Part shown: piece by piece, positions 1 through 6,830 of the stretch
How the letters are laid out: the number at the start of each line of letters is the position of its first letter
Position numbering within the stretch: the stretch's first letter is position 1
DNA from: FEN-1322 sp041663425
GTDB taxonomy: Bacteria > Omnitrophota > Gorgyraeia > 2-01-FULL-45-10
Assembly: GCA_041663425.1 (NCBI GenBank)
Contig: JBAYMS010000028.1
Span: forward strand, 1-20,802
Length of the DNA stretch: 20,802 nucleotides
Reading direction: 5' to 3'
Translations under genes and position numbers: made by a program
Notes under the pieces: generated by a model
What the model was told of the DNA's origin: nothing
The model's input: only the letters and a program-made list of their open reading frames with translations
The model's database searches: none

Positions 1-113
1 CTTCTTCGTTGAGTCGTCGTGTGAGGTTAACTCGTGCTGTGGCGATGCGTCGGAGCTGGACGAACTCAGTATGGGCAACGTAAAAATAGGTCGTGGAGCG
101 GGATTACTTAAAA
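1..113. other. Left edge, no supportable gene
   Basis: No reading frame here is convincing. One + frame is open from the left edge to a stop at 108-110 and could be the last ~35 codons of an upstream gene, with an Arg-rich tail containing LTRAVAMRRSW. Another + frame runs open to 292 but turns into cysteine- and asparagine-rich text unlike a protein. On the - strand a frame open to the left edge lacks any ATG, GTG or TTG. I treat this as the possible end of an upstream gene plus spacer. Confidence 0.3.
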
Positions 114-300
114 ATGTTCGCCAAAACAATATTATTTGTGCTATATTTAATCTGGGTTCAGCCCGGATCAGAAACAGGCTGATAAAGAACGGTGTGAAAT
201 TTCCGGGGAAGACATCGAATAATTGCTTTTTCTGTTTTTACATATTAAAAAAGGTGCCCAGGGATATGCTTCTGGCCTCGATAGGAAAGTAAAACGATGA
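114..300 (+). pseudogene. Possible remnant of a small secreted-protein gene
   Basis: An ATG at 114 opens a hydrophobic, signal-peptide-like start (MFAKTILFVLYLIW) that stops at 180-182. The next frame, open from 154, reads SGFSPDQKQADKERCEISGEDIE, meets a TAA at 220-222, then continues with LLFLFLHIKKGAQGYASGLDRKVKR and ends in a TGA at 298-300. That last stop overlaps the ATG at 297 of the next gene in the ATGA pattern used elsewhere in this window. One frameshift and one nonsense change would therefore join the pieces into a ~60-residue exported protein coupled to its neighbour. The pieces are short and could be chance. No family is recognised. Confidence 0.25.
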
Positions 301-671
301 ACAGACCCCATCTGTTGTGCCTGATCATAATTTCAGTTTTTTTTACCTCAGCAGCATCTGCCCAATATACCAATAAAGATAATGATGAGTCTGGTGCTCC
401 CGCCGGCATGGAAGTGAGAAAAGTAAACAACGATGTTTCTGTTCTCGTGCCAAAAGGCGCACGGATGTATAAAAGCAACAGCACTACTTATGTGGAAGAG
501 AGCGCGGATGAATATGCGGCTCGCAATGCCGCAGAGATGAAAGTGCGCCTTAAGAAACTTGAGATGGAGAACAGGGCGTTGGCCGACGAGATCAATTATC
601 TCCGGTCTCAGTTGCCGGTTGCTCCCCAAAAGAACGTAAGCGAAGATGTCCAGACGCCCGCCGAAGAATAG
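297..671 (+). CDS. Exported coiled-coil protein, unknown function
   Basis: The 124-residue product has an N-terminal signal peptide (about residues 1-22, hydrophobic core LLCLIIISVFF, likely cut after ASA-Q). A mature part with VSVLVPKGARMYKS follows, then a charged heptad-like helix at about residues 70-106 (EMKVRLKKLEMENRALADEINYLR) and a flexible acidic tail. It has no cysteines or catalytic motif. The likely role is a periplasmic or envelope-associated protein that oligomerises through the coiled coil; this is inference from composition. The start is supported by AGGAAAG at 283-289, seven bases upstream of ATG. Its 3' end overlaps the next gene by 26 bases in another frame, so the two are probably co-translated. 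I do not recognise a family. Confidence 0.8.
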   Translation: MNRPHLLCLIIISVFFTSAASAQYTNKDNDESGAPAGMEVRKVNNDVSVLVPKGARMYKSNSTTYVEESADEYAARNAAEMKVRLKKLEMENRALADEINYLRSQLPVAPQKNVSEDVQTPAEE

Positions 672-1416
672 AATAGTAATTTTATCCATATTGGTTATGA
701 TTGCGGGGACGCAATCTTTTTTGCATGCCTATGAGGCAAAGTCTTTGCGTAGATCCTCATCGTATAGAGAGATGCCTGTTAAGGTGATACAGACGATCCC
801 TATCCCGAAAGGCTATCATGAAGGATTGTCTTTTAATGGTCCGGACCTGCTTCTCTCGAATGGTGAGAATGGTAAAGTGTGGGCGCTTGATACGGTGTCG
901 GGGGATGTGAAATCTGTCATAGAACCGATAGCCGGTTTTACGGAAAGCGTGCTGCCATTATCCGAAAATCAATTTTTCGTTACTGAATGGGATGAATTCA
1001 GGCTTTACAGGGCTTCTCTCGATGGAAATAAGCTTATCCCGGAAGTATGGATATCGGTTAAACCGGCGCATCCGGCGGGGATAGTCTGGACCGGTGAGCG
1101 TCTTTTTATGGTCACATGGACAAGGGGCATAGGAACAAAGTTTGATCTTCTTGAGCTTGACAAGGATATGAGTCTTTTAGGAAGCGTATCCATGAATGCG
1201 ATCGAGGAGCCCACTCAGCTTGCTTGGGACGGTAAGAGTTTATGGGTAAGCAGCTGGTATGATTCTATGGTGTATAAAATAGATGTGGAGAAGTGGGAGG
1301 TTGTAGGGGCTTTTCGTTCACCTGTGTCCAGGACTACAGGCATAGTGTGGGACGGTAAATTTATGTGGCTTACCGGAACTTACAGCGACTTATATAAAAT
1401 AGAGATAGGACAGTGA
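646..1416 (+). CDS. Exported beta-propeller protein, glutaminyl-cyclase-like fold
   Basis: The 256-residue product starts with a basic n-region and hydrophobic core (about residues 1-28), consistent with a signal peptide cut near LHA-Y. The rest shows repeating blades: GIVWTGERLFMVTWT (146-160), LAWDGKSLWVSSW (192-204) and GIVWDGKFMWLTGT (232-245), plus earlier blades with LLLSNGENGKVWALD and FFVTEWDEFRLYRAS. Repeated W-D-G-K/L-W-V strands are typical of five- to six-bladed propellers such as the glutamine cyclotransferase and SMP-30 groups. The opening PKGYHEGLSF resembles the TQGL strand of glutaminyl cyclases. I cannot assign an active site, so the function may be ligand binding. The gene overlaps the previous gene by 26 bases and the next by 4 bases (GTGA). 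The RBS is weak, and an in-frame ATG at 697 would remove most of the signal peptide. Confidence 0.8.
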   Translation: MSRRPPKNRIVILSILVMIAGTQSFLHAYEAKSLRRSSSYREMPVKVIQTIPIPKGYHEGLSFNGPDLLLSNGENGKVWALDTVSGDVKSVIEPIAGFTESVLPLSENQFFVTEWDEFRLYRASLDGNKLIPEVWISVKPAHPAGIVWTGERLFMVTWTRGIGTKFDLLELDKDMSLLGSVSMNAIEEPTQLAWDGKSLWVSSWYDSMVYKIDVEKWEVVGAFRSPVSRTTGIVWDGKFMWLTGTYSDLYKIEIGQ

Positions 1417-1958
1417 AGCATCTGAAAGTTTTTATAATACTATCTGTTTTTATGTTAGCTGCCCAAAGTTTTTCGTATTCAAGCGAGGAGGGTGCGCGTA
1501 TGAAAATAAACGTTACGAGCAGTGCTTTTAAAGAAGGAGGGATGATACCGTCAAAATATACATGTGACGGGGAAGACATCTCCCCGGATATAGCCTGGGC
1601 AGGTATACCGGCGGGAGCTAAGAGCATAGCGCTTATAGGTGATGATCCGGATGCGCCGAGGGGGACGTGGGTTCATTGGGTGATATATAATATACCTCCT
1701 GATTCAAAAGGTTTGCCTGAAGCCGTTCCTCCGGATAGGCTTCTCGGGGACGGTTCGATGCAGGGTATGAATGATTCGAATCAGACAGGCTTCGGTGGGC
1801 CGTGTCCTCCAGGCGGCGTCCATAGGTATTTTTTTAAAGTTTATGCGCTTGATACTAAGCTTTCGCTGGGTCCCGGTGCTACAAAGAAAGACTTGGAAGG
1901 TGCTATGAGGGACCATGTCCTGGCTCGGGGGCAATTGATGGGGCGATATCAACGATAG
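1413..1958 (+). CDS. YbhB/YbcL-family PEBP (Raf kinase inhibitor-like) protein, exported form
   Basis: The 181-residue product is a phosphatidylethanolamine-binding-protein fold of the bacterial YbhB/YbcL type. The ligand pocket signatures are present: KYTCDGEDISPDIAW (48-62), DDPDAP (77-82), WVHWVIYNIP (86-95) and GFGGPCPPGGVHRYFF (126-141). Bacterial members bind small anions or phospholipid-like ligands, and their physiological role is poorly known. From the GTG at 1413, which overlaps the upstream stop as GTGA, the protein gains a signal peptide (about residues 1-22). A second in-frame ATG at 1500 (Met30) has a much better RBS and gives the usual cytosolic N-terminus MKINVTSSAFKEGG. Both starts are plausible; the family call is firm and the start is not. 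Confidence 0.88.
   Translation: MKHLKVFIILSVFMLAAQSFSYSSEEGARMKINVTSSAFKEGGMIPSKYTCDGEDISPDIAWAGIPAGAKSIALIGDDPDAPRGTWVHWVIYNIPPDSKGLPEAVPPDRLLGDGSMQGMNDSNQTGFGGPCPPGGVHRYFFKVYALDTKLSLGPGATKKDLEGAMRDHVLARGQLMGRYQR
1485..1502 (+). promoter_or_regulatory. Internal Shine-Dalgarno and ATG in the PEBP gene
   Basis: GAGGAGGGT at 1485-1493 lies six bases before an in-frame ATG at 1500-1502. Starting there gives a 152-residue protein that begins where ordinary cytosolic YbhB proteins begin. The upstream GTG has only AGAGA/AGGA at poor spacing. This sequence may therefore give a cytosolic form in addition to, or instead of, the exported form. Confidence 0.55.
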
Positions 1959-2072
1959 AGTTCCGAATATTTTTTTGATGCTGCATAAATACGCTGTGTC
2001 AAACTCGAAATTTTAACGCCTAAGCTCACCACTTCGCCACATCACATTTCGAATGCGAAACCTCCTTCTTTA

Positions 2073-2101
2073 TTGACATAAAAGCTTATATATAATAAAA
2101 T
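2073..2101 (+). promoter_or_regulatory. Sigma70-type promoter for gpsA
   Basis: TTGACA at 2073-2078 is followed after 17 bases by TAAAAT at 2096-2101, a perfect -35 and a five-of-six -10 in an AT-rich gap. A shifted TATAAT at 2093-2098 would leave only a 14-base spacer. Transcription would begin near 2108, only about three bases before the gpsA ATG at 2111, so the mRNA would be essentially leaderless. This is the likely entry point for gpsA, the tRNA and perhaps the amino-acid genes. Confidence 0.65.
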
Positions 2102-2110
2102 TACAATAAT

Positions 2111-3118
2111 ATGGATATAATAAATGATATTGCAGTTATAGGTGACGGGGGGTGGGGAACCACTCTTGCTGTGCTGCTTTCGAAGAAGGGGCTTAAAGTT
2201 ACATTGTGGGGCGCTTTTCCCGAATACGTTGAGGTCCTGAAAGCAAAGCGGGAGAACGTGAAATTTCTGCCCGGCATAGATATCCCGAAAAATGTGAAGA
2301 TCACTGCGTCGATGCACGATGCGCTGAATGGCAATGGCCTGGTAGTTCTGGCCGCGCCTTCGCAATTTGCGAGAGGGGTTTTCACAATGCTGAAAGCCGA
2401 AGACCTTTCTAATAAAAAATTTGTCAGTGTTACAAAAGGCATAGAGAATAGTTCGCTTAAGCGTGTATCGGAAATCGCATTTGATGTGCTAGGTAAACAG
2501 AGGCTTGCGGTCCTATCGGGGCCGACAATAGCCCTGGAAGTTGCGAACGGTGCGCCGACGACGGTAGTCGCCGCATCTGAAGACCTTGGCCTTGCAAAAG
2601 AAGTTCAGTCTGTATTTACGACGGACCGTTTCAGGGTATATACGACAACCGATGTGATAGGTGTGGAGCTCGGCGGATCTCTTAAAAATATAATTGCGAT
2701 CGCGGCAGGAGCTATTGATGCGATGGGCTTTGGTGCGAACGCAAAGGCTGCGGTACTGACTAGGGGGTTGGTTGAGATAGTCCGGCTCGGCACTGCGATG
2801 GGTGCAAAGAAGGATACTTTTTACGGCCTCAGCGGACTGGGCGACCTGACTACGACATGTATAAGCCAATACTCCAGGAATAGGTGGCTGGGCGAAGAGG
2901 TCGGTAAAGGCAAAAAACTTAAAGATATTTTAAAAGAGACAGATATGGTTGTTGAAGGTGTCGCTACGGCTAAGTCGGCATACGATCTGGCGAAAAGACA
3001 CAAAGTAGAGATGCCTATAGTGGCAGAAATATACGCAGTCCTTTATGAGAATAAAGATCCGAAGCGCGCTGTCCACGATCTGATGACAAGAACGCCTAAG
3101 ATGGAAGGTGAATACTAA
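2111..3118 (+). CDS. gpsA: Glycerol-3-phosphate dehydrogenase [NAD(P)+]
   Basis: The 335-residue protein reduces dihydroxyacetone phosphate to sn-glycerol 3-phosphate, the backbone for phospholipid synthesis, in the cytosol. The Rossmann dinucleotide loop is GDGGWG at 11-16 (usual GAGSWG). Conserved blocks are VTKGIE (107-112, with Lys109), SGPTIALEVA (136-145), GGSLKNIIAIAAG (188-200, with the catalytic Lys192), GLSGLGDL (239-246), SRNRWLG (255-261) and VEGVATA (281-287). Length matches the family. There is no Shine-Dalgarno before the ATG, which sits just below a strong promoter, so initiation may be leaderless. A tRNA-Pro gene follows 16 bases after the stop. Confidence 0.97.
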   Translation: MDIINDIAVIGDGGWGTTLAVLLSKKGLKVTLWGAFPEYVEVLKAKRENVKFLPGIDIPKNVKITASMHDALNGNGLVVLAAPSQFARGVFTMLKAEDLSNKKFVSVTKGIENSSLKRVSEIAFDVLGKQRLAVLSGPTIALEVANGAPTTVVAASEDLGLAKEVQSVFTTDRFRVYTTTDVIGVELGGSLKNIIAIAAGAIDAMGFGANAKAAVLTRGLVEIVRLGTAMGAKKDTFYGLSGLGDLTTTCISQYSRNRWLGEEVGKGKKLKDILKETDMVVEGVATAKSAYDLAKRHKVEMPIVAEIYAVLYENKDPKRAVHDLMTRTPKMEGEY

Positions 3119-3134
3119 ATATAAAAGATTTTGG

Positions 3135-3212
3135 CGGGACGTGGCTCAGCCCGGCTAGAGCACTTGCTTGGGGTGCAAGGGGTCGAGAGTTCAAATCTCT
3201 CCGTCCCGACCA
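3135..3212 (+). tRNA. tRNA-Pro (GGG), CCA encoded
   Basis: A full cloverleaf can be drawn. The acceptor stem CGGGACG (3135-3141) pairs with CGTCCCG (3202-3208), A3209 is the discriminator and CCA is encoded at 3210-3212. The anticodon stem CTTGC (3163-3167) pairs with GCAAG (3175-3179) around the loop TTGGGGT, giving anticodon GGG at 3170-3172, which reads CCC and CCU. The T stem GAGAG (3185-3189) pairs with CTCTC (3197-3201) around TTCAAAT. It lies between gpsA and hom, and a run of nine T follows at 3213-3221. Confidence 0.97.
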
Positions 3213-3254
3213 TTTTTTTTTAGGTCGGAACCGCAGTACTATAAAAGGGTTGCT

Positions 3255-4544
3255 ATGAAAAAGATAAAAGTAGGGATAATAGGTTTTGGCACCATTGGGT
3301 CCGGTGTTGTCAAGGCGCTCATCTCGAAGCGCAGGGTGCTTAAAGAGAAGAGCGGGCTCGACATAGTTGTCTCCAGAATCTGTGACAAAGATCTCAAAAG
3401 GAAGCGTCCTGTTAAAGTCAGCCGCAACATCCTGACCAAATCCGCTACCAAGCTTTTATACGATCCGGATATCGATATCATAGTTGAACTCATGGGCGGT
3501 GTGAGGCCGGCCAGAGATCTTGTTCTCGAGGCGTTAAGGCAGGGCAAGCACGTCGTCACCGCCAACAAAGCGTTATTAAGCGATTCCGGCTATGAGATAT
3601 TTAAATTGGCCAACGAACTTAAGCTTTGTGTCGGGTTTGAGGCGAGTGTTGGCGGAGGTATCCCGATAATACGTGCGCTGAGAGAAGGTTTTATAGCGAA
3701 CAGAATAGACCTCATATACGGAATAATAAACGGCACGAGCAATTTTATATTATCGAAGATGGCCGAAGAGAATATAGGATTTAACGAAGCGCTGGCAATG
3801 GCACAGGCCAAAGGATATGCTGAACGCGATCCAAGGCTGGACATAGAAGGCGGTGATTCGTGCCACAAACTTTCAGTTCTTTCCCTTCTGGGGTTCGGGC
3901 TTGCTGTTAAGCCGAGTGAAATATACACTGAAGGCATAACTGAGATCGAGCCGAACGACATACGATTTGCAAAAGAGTACGGTTACGCGATAAAACTTCT
4001 TGCCATCGCTAAGCGGTCCGGCAATACGGTGGAGCTGCGCGTTCATCCGACGCTAATACCTGAAAAGCATCTTCTTGCCGGAGTGAGCGGTGTATACAAT
4101 GCCATATTTGTTAAAGGCGATCTTGCCGGCGAAAACCTATTCTACGGTCAGGGCGCAGGGGCAGCGCCTACTTCCAGCGCAGTCGTAAGTGATATAGTTG
4201 CGATCGCCAAAAGCCTGACTGATGATTACAAATCTTCTGATTGCATACCACTTACCAATGACGCAGAACGGATAAAAGAAATGGCAGAGGTCAGGACCAG
4301 ATATTATGTGAGGTTCTCGGCGCTTGATAAACCGGGTGTGCTCGCAAAGATATCGGGGATACTCGCTAAATACGATATAAGCATAGCCAGCGTTACGCAG
4401 CTTCAGCATAAAAATGCGGGTGGGGTGCCAATTATTATGATGACGCATGAAGCGCTTGAGCGCGACATGATGAAAGCCTTAAAAGAAATAGACGCGCTGA
4501 ATGTAATAAAGAAAAAATCTGTGCGTATAAGAGTGGAAGGTTAG
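3255..4544 (+). CDS. hom: Homoserine dehydrogenase with C-terminal ACT domain
   Basis: The 429-residue cytosolic enzyme reduces aspartate 4-semialdehyde to homoserine with NAD(P)H, the branch point to threonine and methionine. The Rossmann motif GFGTIGSGV is at 10-18, NKALL at 104-108, the GGGIPII block at 133-139 and NGTSNFIL at 159-166. The signature AKGYAERDPRLDIEGGDSCHK is at about 185-205, with Asp201 and the catalytic Lys205. An ACT domain at about 350-425 (DKPGVLAKISGILAKYDISI) implies allosteric control, in this family usually by threonine. I place the start at ATG 3255: a longer open frame from 3168 runs back through the tRNA and adds nonsense residues. thrC begins four bases after the stop. 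Confidence 0.96.
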   Translation: MKKIKVGIIGFGTIGSGVVKALISKRRVLKEKSGLDIVVSRICDKDLKRKRPVKVSRNILTKSATKLLYDPDIDIIVELMGGVRPARDLVLEALRQGKHVVTANKALLSDSGYEIFKLANELKLCVGFEASVGGGIPIIRALREGFIANRIDLIYGIINGTSNFILSKMAEENIGFNEALAMAQAKGYAERDPRLDIEGGDSCHKLSVLSLLGFGLAVKPSEIYTEGITEIEPNDIRFAKEYGYAIKLLAIAKRSGNTVELRVHPTLIPEKHLLAGVSGVYNAIFVKGDLAGENLFYGQGAGAAPTSSAVVSDIVAIAKSLTDDYKSSDCIPLTNDAERIKEMAEVRTRYYVRFSALDKPGVLAKISGILAKYDISIASVTQLQHKNAGGVPIIMMTHEALERDMMKALKEIDALNVIKKKSVRIRVEG

Positions 4545-4548
4545 AAAG

Positions 4549-5607
4549 ATGCGGATAGGCCTGATCGAAAAATACAGAAAATTTCTTCCGGTAACCGATA
4601 AGACGCCGGTGATAAGTTTGAATGAAGGAAATACTCCTTTAATCTATGCGTGCCACATATCGAGCCTGGTCGGTAAAGATGCGGAAGTTTATCTTAAATA
4701 CGAGGGACTGAACCCTTCAGGCTCTTTCAAGGACCGCGGCATGACCATGGCCATTTCAAAGGCGGTAGAGGAAGGTTCGAAAGCCGTTATGTGTGCGTCG
4801 ACGGGGAATACTTCAGCGTCGGCAGCTGCTTACTCTGCACGTGCCGGAATAAAGTCGATAGTGCTGATACCTGAAGGTGCGATCGCGCTGGGTAAACTGT
4901 CGCAGGCTCTTATACATGGCGCTAAGGTCATAGCTATACAGGGTAATTTTGACGAAGCCCTGGAGCTGGTGCGCGAGATAACGGATAAGTATCCTATAAC
5001 TTTGGTCAATTCAATCAATCCTTACAGGATCGAAGGGCAGAAGACCGGAGCCTTTGAAATATGCGATACATTGGGTGAAGCGCCTGAGTTTCACGCCATT
5101 CCCGTAGGTAATGCCGGTAATATCACGGCTTACTGGAAAGGCTATAAAGAATATAAAGCGGCGGGTATCAGTAAAAGACTGCCTAAGATGCTTGGGTTTC
5201 AGGCGGCGGGCTCGGCTCCTATTGTTATGGGCCATCCGATAAAAGATCCGAAGACGATAGCTACGGCGATCAAGATAGGCAATCCTGCCAGCTGGAAGCA
5301 GGCTGAGGCTGCTCGTGACGATTCCGGCGGTGTGATCGATGCCGTAACTGATGACGAAATACTGGCAGCGTATAAGCTTCTGGCCTCGCGCGAAGGTGTT
5401 TTTGTGGAGCCGGCCAGCGCGGCGAGCGTAGCGGGTGTATTAAAGCTTGCCAATAGCGGTTATTTTAAAGGAATGGGTAAAATAAAAATAGTGTGCGTTT
5501 TGACGGGACATGGTTTAAAAGACCCCGACAGGGCGATAGCGAGCGTTGAGAAGCCGGCAATAGTTAAACCAGAAAAAGAGCTGATCTTAAAAGAGATAGG
5601 ATTGTAA
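4549..5607 (+). CDS. thrC: Threonine synthase
   Basis: The 352-residue pyridoxal-phosphate enzyme converts O-phosphohomoserine to threonine. The PLP lysine is Lys61 in NPSGSFKDRG (55-64). STGNTSAS (84-91) and the phosphate-binding loop PVGNAGN (185-191) are both present. Length and N-terminus (NEGNTPLI at 25-32) match the short bacterial/archaeal type with the usual TH..P region reduced to EGNTPL. AAGG at 4537-4540 stands eight bases before the ATG. It is four bases from hom and five from the next gene, so it is certainly in the same operon. Its substrate needs a homoserine kinase, and no ThrB-type gene is present here, which points to the next gene. Confidence 0.95.
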   Translation: MRIGLIEKYRKFLPVTDKTPVISLNEGNTPLIYACHISSLVGKDAEVYLKYEGLNPSGSFKDRGMTMAISKAVEEGSKAVMCASTGNTSASAAAYSARAGIKSIVLIPEGAIALGKLSQALIHGAKVIAIQGNFDEALELVREITDKYPITLVNSINPYRIEGQKTGAFEICDTLGEAPEFHAIPVGNAGNITAYWKGYKEYKAAGISKRLPKMLGFQAAGSAPIVMGHPIKDPKTIATAIKIGNPASWKQAEAARDDSGGVIDAVTDDEILAAYKLLASREGVFVEPASAASVAGVLKLANSGYFKGMGKIKIVCVLTGHGLKDPDRAIASVEKPAIVKPEKELILKEIGL

Positions 5608-5612
5608 AGAAG

Positions 5613-6821
5613 ATGAAATACGCGATATTGGTTGGCGATGGGATGAGCGATTATCCTATAAAAGAACTGGATAATAAAACGCCTCTTGAGGTTGCAAAGA
5701 TACCGAACATTAATGCGATGGCCAAACAGGGGATGGTTGGCTTTGTTAAGACGGTGCCGCGCGGCATGAAACCGGCCAGCGATATTGCAAATCTTTCTAT
5801 TCTTGGATATGATCCCAAAGCATATTATACCGGTCGCGGGCCTCTTGAGGCTGCTAATATAGGAGTTGAGATAGCGGAAAATGAAGTGGCTTTCCGATGC
5901 AATCTGGTTACCGTGAATAATGACGTCATGGCAGACTACAGCGCCGGCCACATAAAAGATAAAGAAGCGGCAGCCCTAATCGAGTATTTAAACGAGAAGC
6001 TGGGCACGGAAAATATTAAATTTTATCACGGTAAAAGTTACCGGCATCTTCTGGTGATAAAGACGCGGTCGGCTGGGGAGCTTAATGATCTTGTTAAGGC
6101 TTTGTGCACACCGCCGCATGACATAGCATCTCAGAATATTATGAAGCATCTTCCGAAGGGAAGCGGCGCCGGTCTTCTGAACAGATTGATGTCAGAGTCG
6201 AGAGATATGCTTGAGAAGCACGAGATAAATAAAGTGCGTGTAGACCTTGGTGAAAATCCGGCCAACATGATATGGCTATGGGGTCAGGGAACAAATCCCA
6301 ACATGCCGACATTTAAAGGTATGTTCGGAATAGACGGTGCTGTTATTTCGGCGGTTGATCTTGTTAACGGTATCGGAAAGATAGCGGGGCTGGAGCTTAT
6401 AAATGTCCCGGGTGCGACGGGCTATTATGATACAAATTATCAGGGCAAGGGTGAATATGCCGTTGAGTTGCTGAAACGGAAAGATTTTATATTCGTACAT
6501 GTGGAAGCGCCGGATGAGGCAGGGCATAACGGCGATTTGCGGGCCAAAATAACCGCGATAGAGAATTTTGATAAATTTGTAGTGGGCGCTGTCTGGAATT
6601 TTTTAAAGGATTCAGGCGACTACAGAGTGATGGTTTTATCCGACCACGCTACCCCGGTCGCGTTAAAAACGCATGTTTCAGATCCGGCACCTTTTGTGAT
6701 GGCAGGTAAAAATGTGGAACATAACGGTTTTGAATCTTACAACGAGGTGAATGCAGCGGCCAGCAAAGTAAAGTTTAAATCCGGAGCTGCTCTTACCGAG
6801 AATTTTATCAAAAAAATATAA
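5613..6821 (+). CDS. ApgM-family phosphoglycerate mutase; proposed homoserine kinase
   Basis: The 402-residue protein belongs to the alkaline-phosphatase-superfamily ApgM group (2,3-bisphosphoglycerate-independent mutases of archaeal type). Metal-site and nucleophile motifs are present: GDGMSDYP (8-15, Asp9), PASDIANLSILGYDP (54-68, likely phospho-Ser62), EAPDEAGHNGD (298-308, Asp301 and His305), LSDHATP (342-348) and His354. A known subfamily, named 'proposed homoserine kinase' from gene neighbourhood (TIGR02535-type), sits beside threonine genes in genomes lacking ThrB. The position between thrC and lysC fits that exactly. A glycolytic mutase role cannot be excluded from sequence alone. Spacing is five bases after thrC and nine before lysC. 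Confidence 0.88.
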   Translation: MKYAILVGDGMSDYPIKELDNKTPLEVAKIPNINAMAKQGMVGFVKTVPRGMKPASDIANLSILGYDPKAYYTGRGPLEAANIGVEIAENEVAFRCNLVTVNNDVMADYSAGHIKDKEAAALIEYLNEKLGTENIKFYHGKSYRHLLVIKTRSAGELNDLVKALCTPPHDIASQNIMKHLPKGSGAGLLNRLMSESRDMLEKHEINKVRVDLGENPANMIWLWGQGTNPNMPTFKGMFGIDGAVISAVDLVNGIGKIAGLELINVPGATGYYDTNYQGKGEYAVELLKRKDFIFVHVEAPDEAGHNGDLRAKITAIENFDKFVVGAVWNFLKDSGDYRVMVLSDHATPVALKTHVSDPAPFVMAGKNVEHNGFESYNEVNAAASKVKFKSGAALTENFIKKI

Positions 6822-6830
6822 GGTTAAAAT

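Noticed and set aside
71..292. Open + frame of 73 codons from an ATG
   Set aside because: No Shine-Dalgarno, and the second half is rich in Cys, Asn and Ile in a pattern typical of non-coding AT-rich DNA. Another frame fits the downstream ATGA overlap better.
1959..1985. T-run after the PEBP gene as a terminator
   Set aside because: Seven T are present but no stable hairpin precedes them.
2003..2045. tRNA-like fragment on the - strand (GTGGCGAAGTGGTGAGC with TTCGAGT)
   Set aside because: A D-arm-like and a T-arm-like string are present, but there is no anticodon arm, too few bases between them and no proper acceptor stem. At most a relic.
3168..3254. 29-codon upstream extension of hom
   Set aside because: It begins inside the tRNA-Pro anticodon loop and adds residues unlike any homoserine dehydrogenase; ATG 3255 starts exactly at the MKKIKVGIIGFG Rossmann strand.
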